From JACDDK01 sp038198445 (GTDB lineage Bacteria > Actinomycetota > Rubrobacteria > Rubrobacterales > Rubrobacteraceae), in the NCBI GenBank assembly GCA_038198445.1, contig JBBPZZ010000100.1:1-12658 (forward strand): 12,658 nucleotides of DNA, in the 5' to 3' direction. The translations under genes and the position numbers were made by a program. Below the pieces are notes generated by a model. That model was not told the DNA's origin and searched no databases. It was given only the letters and a program-made list of their open reading frames with translations. Shown piece by piece: positions 1-5,815 of the stretch (position 1 is the first letter of the stretch; every line of letters starts with the position of its first letter).

Positions 1-52
1 AAGTGGGCTTAACGGTAGTGTAGGCATGAAAACAACAGAGAAGGAGAAACAC

Positions 53-475
53 ATGCTGAATTGGTTCGCAAAGAGGTTGAGGTACATGCAGGAGGTGAGT
101 CGGGACGAGAGAGGCTTCACCCTAATCGAGCTTCTGGTCGTCGTGATCATCATCGGCATCCTCGCCGCCATCGCCATACCGGTATTCCTGGCGCAAAAGC
201 AGAAGGCGCTGATCGCCGAGTGCCGAAGCGACACGAGAAACGCCGCCGCCGCCGCCACTGCATACTCCGCTGATCAGCCAGACGGTTCGTATACTGGTGC
301 AACGATGACCGGTACCGGCAGTCTTACGGATAAATACGGCTTCAGACAGAGCGCTAACACGACCACAACCATCTCCGGCACGCCCGGAGCCAATATTGCG
401 TTTTCCAGCGCTTGCGGGGGCGGAGCTGGGACAGTCACATTCGACAGCGCCGTTGGCAAGGTTACTGGCCCGTAG
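53..475 (+). CDS. Type IV pilin-like protein (class III/IV prepilin N-terminus)
   Basis: A 140-residue secreted pilin-like subunit. The leader is short and basic and ends in Gly21; the mature protein would begin at Phe22 with FTLIELLVVVIIIGILAAIA, the type IV prepilin signature with Glu at +5 of the mature chain. A prepilin peptidase would cut after Gly21 and the hydrophobic helix (about 22-46) would pack in the pilus core. The rest is a small Ala/Thr/Gly-rich head with only two cysteines (Cys57, Cys121), which could form one disulfide. I chose ATG 53 because AAGGAG lies 6 nt upstream (41-46); an in-frame ATG at 26 lacks such a site and would add nine residues. No pilus assembly genes (pilB, pilC, pilD) are visible, so it is an orphan here. 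It could be a major pilin, a minor pilin or a pseudopilin. An intrinsic terminator follows directly. Confidence 0.93.
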   Translation: MLNWFAKRLRYMQEVSRDERGFTLIELLVVVIIIGILAAIAIPVFLAQKQKALIAECRSDTRNAAAAATAYSADQPDGSYTGATMTGTGSLTDKYGFRQSANTTTTISGTPGANIAFSSACGGGAGTVTFDSAVGKVTGP

Positions 476-500
476 CCTAAGGCAATATCTATGCTCTTTG

Positions 501-527
501 GCGCCCCTCAAGGGGCGCTTTTCTTTT
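501..527 (+). terminator. Intrinsic terminator after the pilin gene
   Basis: GCGCCCC-TCAA-GGGGCGC forms a perfect 7-bp GC stem with a 4-nt loop, followed by TTTTCTTTT. It starts 26 nt after the pilin stop codon and closes a single-gene transcript. Confidence 0.92.
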
Positions 528-532
528 GCGTG

Positions 533-714
533 CTACTCTTCGTCTTCGTCGGTGCTTACAACTATCGGCCCGAAGGAGGATTTGGCGGCGGCATACTCGC
601 CCGCCTCCTCCAGCCGCCATCAGTCTTCACAACCATAGCCACAGCGTAACATTCTGGGCCATCCTCGGCGTCTCCGTCGCCATAATGCGGGTTGAGGAAC
701 AAGAGGAGACGCAT
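533..714 (-). pseudogene. Decayed small gene, frameshifted remnant
   Basis: Read on the minus strand, ATG at 714 opens a 50-codon frame containing HYGDGDAEDGPE and ending at TAG 562. A second frame, 619 to TAG 533, gives SSFGPIVVSTDEDEE at its end but has no start and is preceded by an in-frame TGA (622-620). Both stretches have diverged counterparts near 1308-1430 and 1438-1617, with differences often at third codon positions, so both were once coding. The simplest reading is one small protein of roughly 60 residues broken by a frameshift near 620-655; two adjacent small genes is the alternative. No clear Shine-Dalgarno precedes ATG 714. Function unknown. Confidence 0.5.
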
Positions 715-733
715 CCGGCTTCGAGAGATCCTC

Positions 734-739
734 TATAAT
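734..739 (+). promoter_or_regulatory. -10 box of the toxin-antitoxin operon
   Basis: TATAAT at 734-739, 43 nt before the antitoxin start. No convincing -35 is seen at 16-18 bp. An AAAGGAG ribosome site follows at about 768-774. Confidence 0.45.
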
Positions 740-782
740 CAGGGCCGAGAGTCGGCGTCTAGCTGTAAAAGGAGTTTAGACC

Positions 783-1010
783 GTGGCGGGCGAGACCATA
801 AAGATAAACATCCCATTCGAGGCGCTCCTTGACTCCATCTCGGAGCTAAGTATCGAGGAAAAGACTCAACTTCGTGACTCCCTCGATAATCAGATAGACG
901 CGCTCGAAGAAGAGCGGCCGGGGATCGAAGCAGAGGTTCGAGATGCTCGCAAAGCCTACGAACTGGGCGATTACATGACGATTGACGAGTACATCAGCCG
1001 GCGTCAATAA
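783..1010 (+). CDS. Antitoxin, RelB-like, of a type II toxin-antitoxin pair
   Basis: A 75-residue acidic, helical protein starting at GTG 783, with AAAGGAG about 8 nt upstream. It is directly followed by a RelE/ParE-fold toxin gene (11-nt gap), the usual antitoxin-first order. The N-terminus (IKINIPFEALLDSISELS) and the following charged helix resemble short antitoxins in which an N-terminal part dimerises or binds DNA and the C-terminal helix wraps the toxin; the terminal YMTIDEYISRR is typical of such tails. Expected role: bind and neutralise the toxin and autorepress the operon. The assignment rests on size, position and partner; sequence similarity to any named RelB is weak by eye, so the subfamily is open. 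Confidence 0.82.
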   Translation: MAGETIKINIPFEALLDSISELSIEEKTQLRDSLDNQIDALEEERPGIEAEVRDARKAYELGDYMTIDEYISRRQ

Positions 1011-1021
1011 AAGGCCGCGGG

Positions 1022-1285
1022 TTGGAGAGCTATAAGGTTCTTATACCGAAGCCCGTAGAGAAGCAGCTAGACCGCCTGCCCGACAACATCCACAACCGCG
1101 TCATCCGGCAAATCGTTGCACTCAAAGAAACCCCTCGACCGCGCGGGTGCGTCAAGCTAAAAGGGAAAGATAATGAATACCGCGTCCGTATCGGCGACTA
1201 CTGGGTACGGTACGAGATACGCGACGATGAATCAACTGTGCTGCTCCTATACTGCAAACATAGAAAAGATGTCTACAAAGACTGA
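1022..1285 (+). CDS. RelE/ParE-superfamily toxin (probable mRNA interferase)
   Basis: An 87-residue basic protein. The pattern is that of RelE toxins: an N-terminal strand (YKVLIPKPVEKQLDRLP), a helix pair, then the core KLKGKDNEYRVRIGDYWVRY and the C-terminal strand ending CKHRKDVYK. In RelE proteins the conserved Arg and C-terminal Tyr act in ribosome-dependent mRNA cleavage; the R and Y of HRKDVYK fit, but ParE-like gyrase inhibitors share the fold and cannot be ruled out. It starts at TTG 1022 with AAGG 7 nt upstream; no ATG or GTG fits better. The weak start is in line with keeping the toxin below the antitoxin. The pair sits between degenerate small-gene copies, so it may be an insertion. 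Confidence 0.88.
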   Translation: MESYKVLIPKPVEKQLDRLPDNIHNRVIRQIVALKETPRPRGCVKLKGKDNEYRVRIGDYWVRYEIRDDESTVLLLYCKHRKDVYKD

Positions 1286-1307
1286 CTGATGCGCCTCGGG
1301 TGCTGGC

Positions 1308-1430
1308 CTACATATTCCAGCTACAGACCACCTTCGCCATCATCGTAACCGGCGTACCTTCCGGGCCATCTTCTGCGTCTCCGCCACTATAATGCGCATT
1401 CAGGGTCCGAGTTATCGGGGCCTCGTTGTG
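1308..1430 (-). pseudogene. Start-less remnant matching the 655-697 module
   Basis: A minus-strand open frame ending at TAG 1310-1308 and containing HYSGGDAEDGPEGTPVTMMAKV, clearly related to the HYGDGDAEDGPE frame at 562-714. At the DNA level 1362-1404 matches 655-697 at roughly 34 of 43 positions. It is bounded upstream by an in-frame TAG (1433-1431) and has no ATG, GTG or TTG that would include the conserved part with a ribosome site. Most likely a truncated copy. Function unknown. Confidence 0.4.
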
Positions 1431-1437
1431 CTACACC

Positions 1438-1617
1438 TCAGGAGTTTTCTTCCGTGCGCCTGCCTTCGTCGGTGTCTACCACTATTAGCCCGAAGGAGGA
1501 TCTGGCGGCGGTGCCGTAGGGACTGTAGGCCAGCATCTGTTCTTCTCTGCTGGTCAGGGTCTCGCCCCGTTCCAGCTTCTTCCAGATCTCGGCTATCGTA
1601 TGCCTCTCGCTCTCCAT
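1438..1617 (-). CDS. Small 59-residue protein, unknown function
   Basis: ATG at 1617 is preceded by GGAGGA (1632-1627) at a 9-nt spacing, and the frame runs to TGA 1440-1438, giving 59 residues. The N-terminal half looks helical and charged (HTIAEIWKKLERGETLTSRE); the C-terminal half has a YSPYGTAARSSFGLIVVDTD stretch that recurs as AAKSSFGPIVVSTDEDEE in the broken copy at 533-619. At the DNA level 1464-1511 and 544-591 agree at 42 of 48 positions. The good ribosome site and conserved C-terminus argue for a real gene. I do not recognise the family. Its nearness to a toxin-antitoxin pair could suggest an antitoxin-like or stress-related role, but nothing in the sequence shows this. Confidence 0.55.
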   Translation of the reverse strand: MESERHTIAEIWKKLERGETLTSREEQMLAYSPYGTAARSSFGLIVVDTDEGRRTEENS

Positions 1618-1804
1618 CGGGGGGGTTCCTCCGGGTTTTGGGGCCGCGGCGCTGGAAGCAGACCATATATCGCGGACGTACCAGCGTCCAGTAAACGGGC
1701 CGCGCTTCCGGTGGTCGGGTAACGCGAAGCCGCGCTTTGGGCTCCGTAAGGCTTAGCACCCGGTGCGGGTCAAAAATAGGCCGTTTGGAGGATGCGCCAC
1801 CTCG

Positions 1805-2125
1805 ATGAAAGCGCCACAATATCTATACATGGGCGCGACGGAGATCAAAAAAGAAAACCGGACCAGGACTGCGGGCAAGTCGCGTACCGAGCCTCCGTGG
1901 AACGTCATCCTGCACAACGACTGGGATAACTCGATGCCGCGGGTGGTCATCATTCTCAGGCGGGTGATCCCCGGCATGACCATCAAGAAGGCCGCGAAGA
2001 TCATGTACGAGGCCCACTCGAAAGGCCAGGCGCTGGTCAAGAGCTGCCACAGGGAACTCGCCGAACTCTACGAAGAGAGCCTCCAGAAAGAAGGCTTGGC
2101 GGTGAGCATAGAGTCAGCCGGCTGA
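1805..2125 (+). CDS. clpS: ClpS-like adaptor of the Clp protease (N-end rule)
   Basis: A 106-residue protein with an unstructured basic N-terminus (about 1-28) and a ClpS core (about 30-105). Family ClpS proteins dock on the N-domain of ClpA or ClpC and hand over substrates with N-terminal destabilising residues. Visible pocket residues: Asn38-Asp39 in ILHNDW, Met44, and His71 in EAHSKGQA, matching Asn34, Asp35, Met40 and His66 of E. coli ClpS. The second aspartate of the usual NDD is Trp40 here, and the loop reads NDWDNSM. ATG 1805 has GGAGG at 1787-1791, a rather long 13-nt spacing; a GTG at 1763 would add 14 residues and has no obvious site. No clp protease gene adjoins it. Confident of the fold, less so that it binds classical N-degrons. 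Confidence 0.88.
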   Translation: MKAPQYLYMGATEIKKENRTRTAGKSRTEPPWNVILHNDWDNSMPRVVIILRRVIPGMTIKKAAKIMYEAHSKGQALVKSCHRELAELYEESLQKEGLAVSIESAG

Positions 2126-2143
2126 ACCCGGTTCCCGACGATC

Positions 2144-2160
2144 CTCACTTATCTAGTGAG
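2144..2160. repeat. Short inverted repeat after clpS
   Basis: CTCACT-TATCT-AGTGAG is a 6-bp stem with a 5-nt loop, 18 nt after the clpS stop. It lacks a T-run, so it is not a standard terminator. The following stretch to 2388 holds no gene I can support; 2239-2255 is an A/T run. Confidence 0.3.
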
Positions 2161-2388
2161 ACCCGGTGGTATAGAAGGGGGAATTCACGAAGGTTCATGC
2201 TCCACGGCCGCCAGGTCTCTACACCAAATATCGGCACGGATAAGAAAAAATTTTAGCGGACGAGAAGAATTGGCGCGTTTATTGGCTGGACGATAGGCTG
2301 GGTGAGCGTCGTTTCCGGCCGCTGCCCGGACCAATGGGTAGACCGTTCCGGCTACTACCCGCCGATCTCTGAAGGTCAGTACTTCGGT

Positions 2389-2604
2389 TCAGGCGGACTC
2401 AGCGCCCAGCAGCATCTGCCGGACATAACGTCCCTCGCGGTGACCGCGATAGTAAGCGAGCCGGTCGAGGTCCTGCCACGCGGTTATGTTGGCGTTTGCC
2501 GCGAAGGTGCCAGGCTGTCCGAAACGCCCGTCCTGCCAGCCGCTGCGGTAAGCCCGGCCCTCCCTGGAAACCTCGGCCGGCCGCACGGCTTGATCCTTGA
2601 TCAT
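2389..2604 (-). CDS. 71-residue hypothetical protein
   Basis: ATG 2604 has a strong GGAGGG (2616-2611) at 6 nt, and the frame ends at TGA 2391-2389. The product is soluble, basic and aromatic-rich, with no signal peptide or membrane segment. Its composition is patterned: GRAYRSGWQDGRFG, then AWQDLDRLAYYRGHREGRYV, i.e. repeated Gly-Arg-aromatic spacing that suggests an RNA- or DNA-contacting or small structural protein. An overlapping plus-strand frame (2302-2610) has no ribosome site and low-complexity content, so the minus strand is preferred. I do not recognise the family. A possible -10 (TATATA, 2644-2639) lies upstream in an AT-rich stretch. Confidence 0.7.
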   Translation of the reverse strand: MIKDQAVRPAEVSREGRAYRSGWQDGRFGQPGTFAANANITAWQDLDRLAYYRGHREGRYVRQMLLGAESA

Positions 2605-2638
2605 CTCTAGCCCTCCTGCGCTCGTTTTATTTAACCCG

Positions 2639-2644
2639 TATATA
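2639..2644 (-). promoter_or_regulatory. Possible -10 box for the 71-residue protein gene
   Basis: TATATA on the minus strand, 34 nt before ATG 2604, in an AT-rich stretch (2620-2745) that separates it from the cruF stop. The hexamer 17 bp upstream (TTCCAT) is a poor -35. Confidence 0.3.
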
Positions 2645-2743
2645 ACATAACGCTTTCACGGATGGAAGAGTTTTCTTAATAAATTTGAACAAAAGTTACA
2701 AAATCTCCAGATGTTGCGGTTTGATCCTTTTGTATCAGTCTAT

Positions 2744-3472
2744 TTAGAGTTGGCCCCGTGAGAGGGCGCCGCGTCGCTTTATAAAGTACGCGAAGAGTGC
2801 GACCCCGAGGAGGAACGGGAGGATCAGGCCGGAGAAAACCGCCACGCCGGTCCAGAAGGCCATTGCGACTATGAGGCCGTCCAGGAGACCGGGAGGGCGC
2901 GAGCCCCGCCACCCGCCTCCGGCGGCCAGTAACAGCGCGGCCGCGAGCGTGCCGGAGAGCAGCCACCCGGCGTAGTTACTTAGAGGGACGCCGTAATAGA
3001 GACCGCCGGACGGCCAGGTCCAGAACCCGAGAGCCGCCGCGCCGGGGTCCAGGACTCCGTCAACGAGCGTCAGAAGCACCGCCGCCACGAGCGCGAAACT
3101 CTTTTCGGTGGAGGCTGCTACCGCGCCGATCACCAGCGGCACGTAGGAGACGGGCAGCAGGTACGGCACGAGGCCGAAGGCTTTCGGACCCAGGGCGTCG
3201 CCGTAGTGGAACTCGCCGTAGGGGAAGCCGGTGGCGACGCCCGTCGTCTCGATAGCGTAGGCGAAAGCCGAGAGGGCGAGCAGAGAGATCGCGGCGCGGC
3301 TCGTTCCGAGGTAGCGGAAGAGCGCCACACAGGGCGGCAGGGCTATGAGTAATGTGGAGACGTAGGAGCCGAGTCCCGCGCCCGGAACGTCCGGGAAGCG
3401 GACGGTGAAGTACGCGGCCCCGAAGAACAGGGCGGAGGCGAGGATGAGGAAGCGTAGAGTCCGAATCTTCAC
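2744..3472 (-). CDS. cruF: Carotenoid hydratase CruF (bisanhydrobacterioruberin hydratase)
   Basis: A 242-residue integral membrane protein with about seven hydrophobic segments. The CruF/DUF422 family marks are clear: AIETTG (74-79), GFPYGEFHYGD (82-92), TLVDGVLDPGA (135-145), FWTW (150-153) and YYGVPLSNYAGW (159-170). CruF adds water across the C2 double bond of the psi ends, finishing bacterioruberin in haloarchaea, and is a 1',2'-hydratase in other bacteria. It diverges from lyeJ-crtD, the two enzymes before it in the C50 route, which argues for the bacterioruberin role. It starts at GTG 3472; a TAACAT -10 (3484-3479) lies exactly 6 nt upstream, so the mRNA is probably leaderless, and no Shine-Dalgarno is present. 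Confidence 0.93.
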   Translation of the reverse strand: MKIRTLRFLILASALFFGAAYFTVRFPDVPGAGLGSYVSTLLIALPPCVALFRYLGTSRAAISLLALSAFAYAIETTGVATGFPYGEFHYGDALGPKAFGLVPYLLPVSYVPLVIGAVAASTEKSFALVAAVLLTLVDGVLDPGAAALGFWTWPSGGLYYGVPLSNYAGWLLSGTLAAALLLAAGGGWRGSRPPGLLDGLIVAMAFWTGVAVFSGLILPFLLGVALFAYFIKRRGALSRGQL

Positions 3473-3478
3473 CGGCGT

Positions 3479-3484
3479 ATGTTA
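3479..3484 (-). promoter_or_regulatory. -10 box of cruF (leaderless)
   Basis: TAACAT on the minus strand ends 6 nt before GTG 3472, so transcription would begin at or next to the start codon. No recognisable -35 at 17 bp; it would fall inside the opposing lyeJ promoter. Confidence 0.5.
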
Positions 3485-3509
3485 TCTCAGCCCGCGCACG
3501 CGCCGCTGG

Positions 3510-3515
3510 TATATT
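3510..3515 (+). promoter_or_regulatory. -10 box of the lyeJ-crtD operon (leaderless)
   Basis: TATATT ends 6 nt before GTG 3522, the same geometry as the cruF side. This supports GTG 3522 as both transcription and translation start. No clear -35 in the 49-bp divergent gap. Confidence 0.5.
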
Positions 3516-3521
3516 ACGTCC

Positions 3522-4361
3522 GTGAAGCGTCTACTGTACATCTCGCGGCCGGTACTCTGGATCAACACCATCGGGACCGGGGTTATAGGGATGTGGCTTT
3601 CGGGCTACCTCTGGCATTGGGAGGCGCTGCCGATACTGCTCTGGCTGACGCTGCCTTTTAACCTCTTGATCTACGGCGTCAACGACGTCTTCGACCAGGA
3701 GACCGACGCCAGGAACCCTCGCAAGGGCTCACTCGAAGGCGCGAGGATAGCGCCGGATGAAGTCCGCCTCATATGGCGAACCGTCCTGGTGACGAACCTC
3801 CCTTTCCTCTTCTACTTCCTCATCTTCCTTCCCTTCCCCGCCACGCTCTGGATGCTCCTCTACGCTCTGCTCTTCCTCGGATACTCCGTCCCGCCGCTGC
3901 GTTTCAAGGCCCGCCCATTCCTCGACTCTCTCAGCAACGCGGCCTACGCATTCCCGCTGGTCTTCGTGCCGCTGGCGCTCGGCGAGTCTCCCCTCTGGCC
4001 GGCGGCGTTCGGGCTAATGGCGTGGAGCGCGGCCAAGCACACCTTCGACGCCGTACAGGACATAGACGAGGACCGCAAGGTGCGGATAAAGACCACGGCC
4101 GTCCGGCTGGGCGCGCAGGGCGTCGTGCTGTGGAGCGAGGCCCTGTGGGTTACCTCCACGGTCTGCTTCGCGTTCGTCAACCTGCCGGTCGCGCTGGTCA
4201 ACGGGCTCATCGCGGGCGGGCTGTTGTACGCCCTGTACATGAGGCCCACCCCGCGCACGGGACGCAGGCTCTACAAATACTCCATCGCGTTCCCGTACAT
4301 AGCCGGAACTCTGGCGGGCGTACAACTCGTGGCGGCCCTGTCGCTGGGAGCTTATCCGTGA
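3522..4361 (+). CDS. lyeJ: Lycopene elongase/hydratase, UbiA-type prenyltransferase
   Basis: A 279-residue membrane prenyltransferase with about eight hydrophobic segments. Both UbiA aspartate motifs are present: NDVFDQETDARNPRKGS (54-70) and DAVQDIDEDR (176-185), which bind the Mg-diphosphate of DMAPP. In the haloarchaeal LyeJ and actinobacterial LbtA/CrtEb group this enzyme adds C5 units to the ends of lycopene, giving C45/C50 carotenoids, often with hydration. Flanking crtD and divergent cruF support lycopene as substrate over a quinone or heme precursor. I chose GTG 3522: the conserved part begins at once (KRLLYISRPVLWIN), a -10 box sits 6 nt before it, and a longer in-frame version would run into cruF. 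The stop TGA overlaps the crtD start as GTGA, implying coupled translation. Confidence 0.92.
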   Translation: MKRLLYISRPVLWINTIGTGVIGMWLSGYLWHWEALPILLWLTLPFNLLIYGVNDVFDQETDARNPRKGSLEGARIAPDEVRLIWRTVLVTNLPFLFYFLIFLPFPATLWMLLYALLFLGYSVPPLRFKARPFLDSLSNAAYAFPLVFVPLALGESPLWPAAFGLMAWSAAKHTFDAVQDIDEDRKVRIKTTAVRLGAQGVVLWSEALWVTSTVCFAFVNLPVALVNGLIAGGLLYALYMRPTPRTGRRLYKYSIAFPYIAGTLAGVQLVAALSLGAYP

Positions 4362-5815
4362 GCGTCCCCGCGAGCGCGTCCGCGAAGCGGGTGGTCGTGG
4401 TGGGCGGTGGGATCGGCGGCCTGGCCGCGGCGGCGTTGCTGGGGCGCGCCGGATACGACGTAACGCTGCTGGAGGCGAGCGGCTCGCCCGGCGGCAAGAG
4501 CCGGCGCATCGAGCTGGACGGACAGCGCATCGACACCGGCCCCTCCCTCGTAACTTTCCCCGGCGTGTGGGATGAGTTCCTGCGGCGGTGGGATGCCCTG
4601 GGGGCGGGCAACGACGCTACGGAGGTCGCGGGCCTGAAGCTGCGGCGCATGGATGAAGTAGGCCGGTACTACTTCAGGGGCGATGTAGCGTCGCTGCCGG
4701 TCGAGAAGGGGCATCCCTGGCATGAGGCGTGGGAGCGGTTCGCGGATATCCACGGCGGGCTCGGTCCCGAGGTGACCCGGCTGCTCGTTGCGGACCCGGT
4801 GGACCGGGCGACGCTCCCCGCGTTGCGGCGGCTGTTGCGGACCTACGGCGCGCGGCTGACGACGCGGAGTTACCTGGACGGCCTGAAGTGGTTGCCAGAA
4901 GGCTTGCGGGAAGTCATCGCCATTCACACGCTCAACGCGGGCGTAAGTCCGCGCAGGACGCCGGCGTTGTACGCCAGTATGCCGGCGATCATGGCGGCGG
5001 ACGGAGTCTGGGCGCCGGAGGGTGGAGTGTACGAAATCGTCCGTTCACTGGAGAAGCTCGCCAGGAGCGCGGGGGTGGAGATCCAGCTCGGGGAGCCGGT
5101 CCACGGGATCTCACCGGGCAAGGTCTTCACGCAGGGTGGCGCCCACGAGGCGGACGCCGTGGTGAGCGGCATAGACCCCGAGAGGCTTGAAGCCCTGATC
5201 TCACCGGATGAGGAGCACCGTTCTCCGGGCAAGCTATCGTGCTCGGGGGTGGCGATCTACGGTACGCTCCGGGAAGAATTACCCACGAGTCTCGCGACCT
5301 ACAGCGTCGTGCTTCCATCAGACCCGTCAGCCCTCTACCGCGCCCTGGAGGCGAACCGGGAGCCGGATCAAACGATGGCATTCGTCAATTACTACCGGCC
5401 CGGAGAGGTCTACCAGAACGAAAAAGCGACGCTGGCCCTGCTCCTCACGGCCCCAGCCAACGGAAGGAACTACGACCTCGAAGATCCGTTCGTCGGGCGT
5501 GAGGTAGAGCGGGTGTCGCGAGAGATCGGTCTTCCCCATCCGGCGATGGATTACTTCGGCGAGCACGTAGTCCTGCACCCCAGGTACTTTGGCGGATGGG
5601 GCAGCGCGGGCGGGGCGCTCTACGGGGCGGTCCATCCGTTCTGGATGAGTGGACCGCTACACCGGCCCCGCTACTCCGGGCGGCGCAGGCCGTGGCTGTG
5701 GCGCGTCGGGGCGTCGGTCCATCCCGGCGGCGGCATACCCGCGGTGCTCGGCGGAGCCATGATCTCCACGAATCGCCTGTTGAAGAAACTTGGGAAAACG
5801 GGAGTAAGCAGATGA
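4358..5815 (+). CDS. crtD: Carotenoid 3,4-desaturase CrtD (CrtI-family)
   Basis: A 485-residue flavoprotein of the phytoene desaturase family. An N-terminal FAD fold is seen: VVVVGGGIGGLAAA (12-25), Glu39 after the second strand (binds ribose), then SPGGKS and DTGPSLVTFP. The C-terminus carries the family signature GASVHPGGGIPAVLGGAM. In the bacterioruberin route CrtD introduces the 3,4 double bonds after prenyl addition; a lycopene-forming CrtI has the same layout, so the subtype rests on the lyeJ and cruF neighbours. GTG 4358 overlaps the lyeJ stop by 4 bp (GTGA), and its own TGA overlaps the next ATG by 4 bp. The same frame stays open far upstream (to 3773) inside lyeJ; that part is a GC-driven shadow, not protein. 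Confidence 0.92.
   Translation: MSVPASASAKRVVVVGGGIGGLAAAALLGRAGYDVTLLEASGSPGGKSRRIELDGQRIDTGPSLVTFPGVWDEFLRRWDALGAGNDATEVAGLKLRRMDEVGRYYFRGDVASLPVEKGHPWHEAWERFADIHGGLGPEVTRLLVADPVDRATLPALRRLLRTYGARLTTRSYLDGLKWLPEGLREVIAIHTLNAGVSPRRTPALYASMPAIMAADGVWAPEGGVYEIVRSLEKLARSAGVEIQLGEPVHGISPGKVFTQGGAHEADAVVSGIDPERLEALISPDEEHRSPGKLSCSGVAIYGTLREELPTSLATYSVVLPSDPSALYRALEANREPDQTMAFVNYYRPGEVYQNEKATLALLLTAPANGRNYDLEDPFVGREVERVSREIGLPHPAMDYFGEHVVLHPRYFGGWGSAGGALYGAVHPFWMSGPLHRPRYSGRRRPWLWRVGASVHPGGGIPAVLGGAMISTNRLLKKLGKTGVSR

Noticed and set aside
533..1511. Flanking repeats around the toxin-antitoxin pair as insertion-sequence ends or att sites
   Set aside because: The matches follow codon structure, keep one orientation in a mirrored order, have no terminal inverted repeats or target duplication, and no transposase or integrase is present.
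1758..1770. Small hairpin ACCCG-GTG-CGGGT before clpS followed by an A-run, as a possible terminator
   Set aside because: Stem is only 5 bp, and neither strand offers a well-placed U-tract for a gene ending nearby.
1392..1819. Long open frames in 1392-1694 (+) and 1412-1819 (-)
   Set aside because: Low-complexity Arg/Ser/Pro translations without ribosome sites; the 59-codon minus-strand gene in another frame explains the conserved part.
2302..2610. 102-codon plus-strand frame opposite the 71-residue protein gene
   Set aside because: No Shine-Dalgarno and no domain-like pattern; the minus-strand gene has GGAGGG at 6 nt.
3773..4357. Long in-frame extension of the crtD frame back to 3773, giving a 680-residue product
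   Set aside because: It lies wholly inside lyeJ in another frame, is Arg/Pro/Ala-rich without domain features, and the FAD-binding start follows GTG 4358, which overlaps the lyeJ stop.
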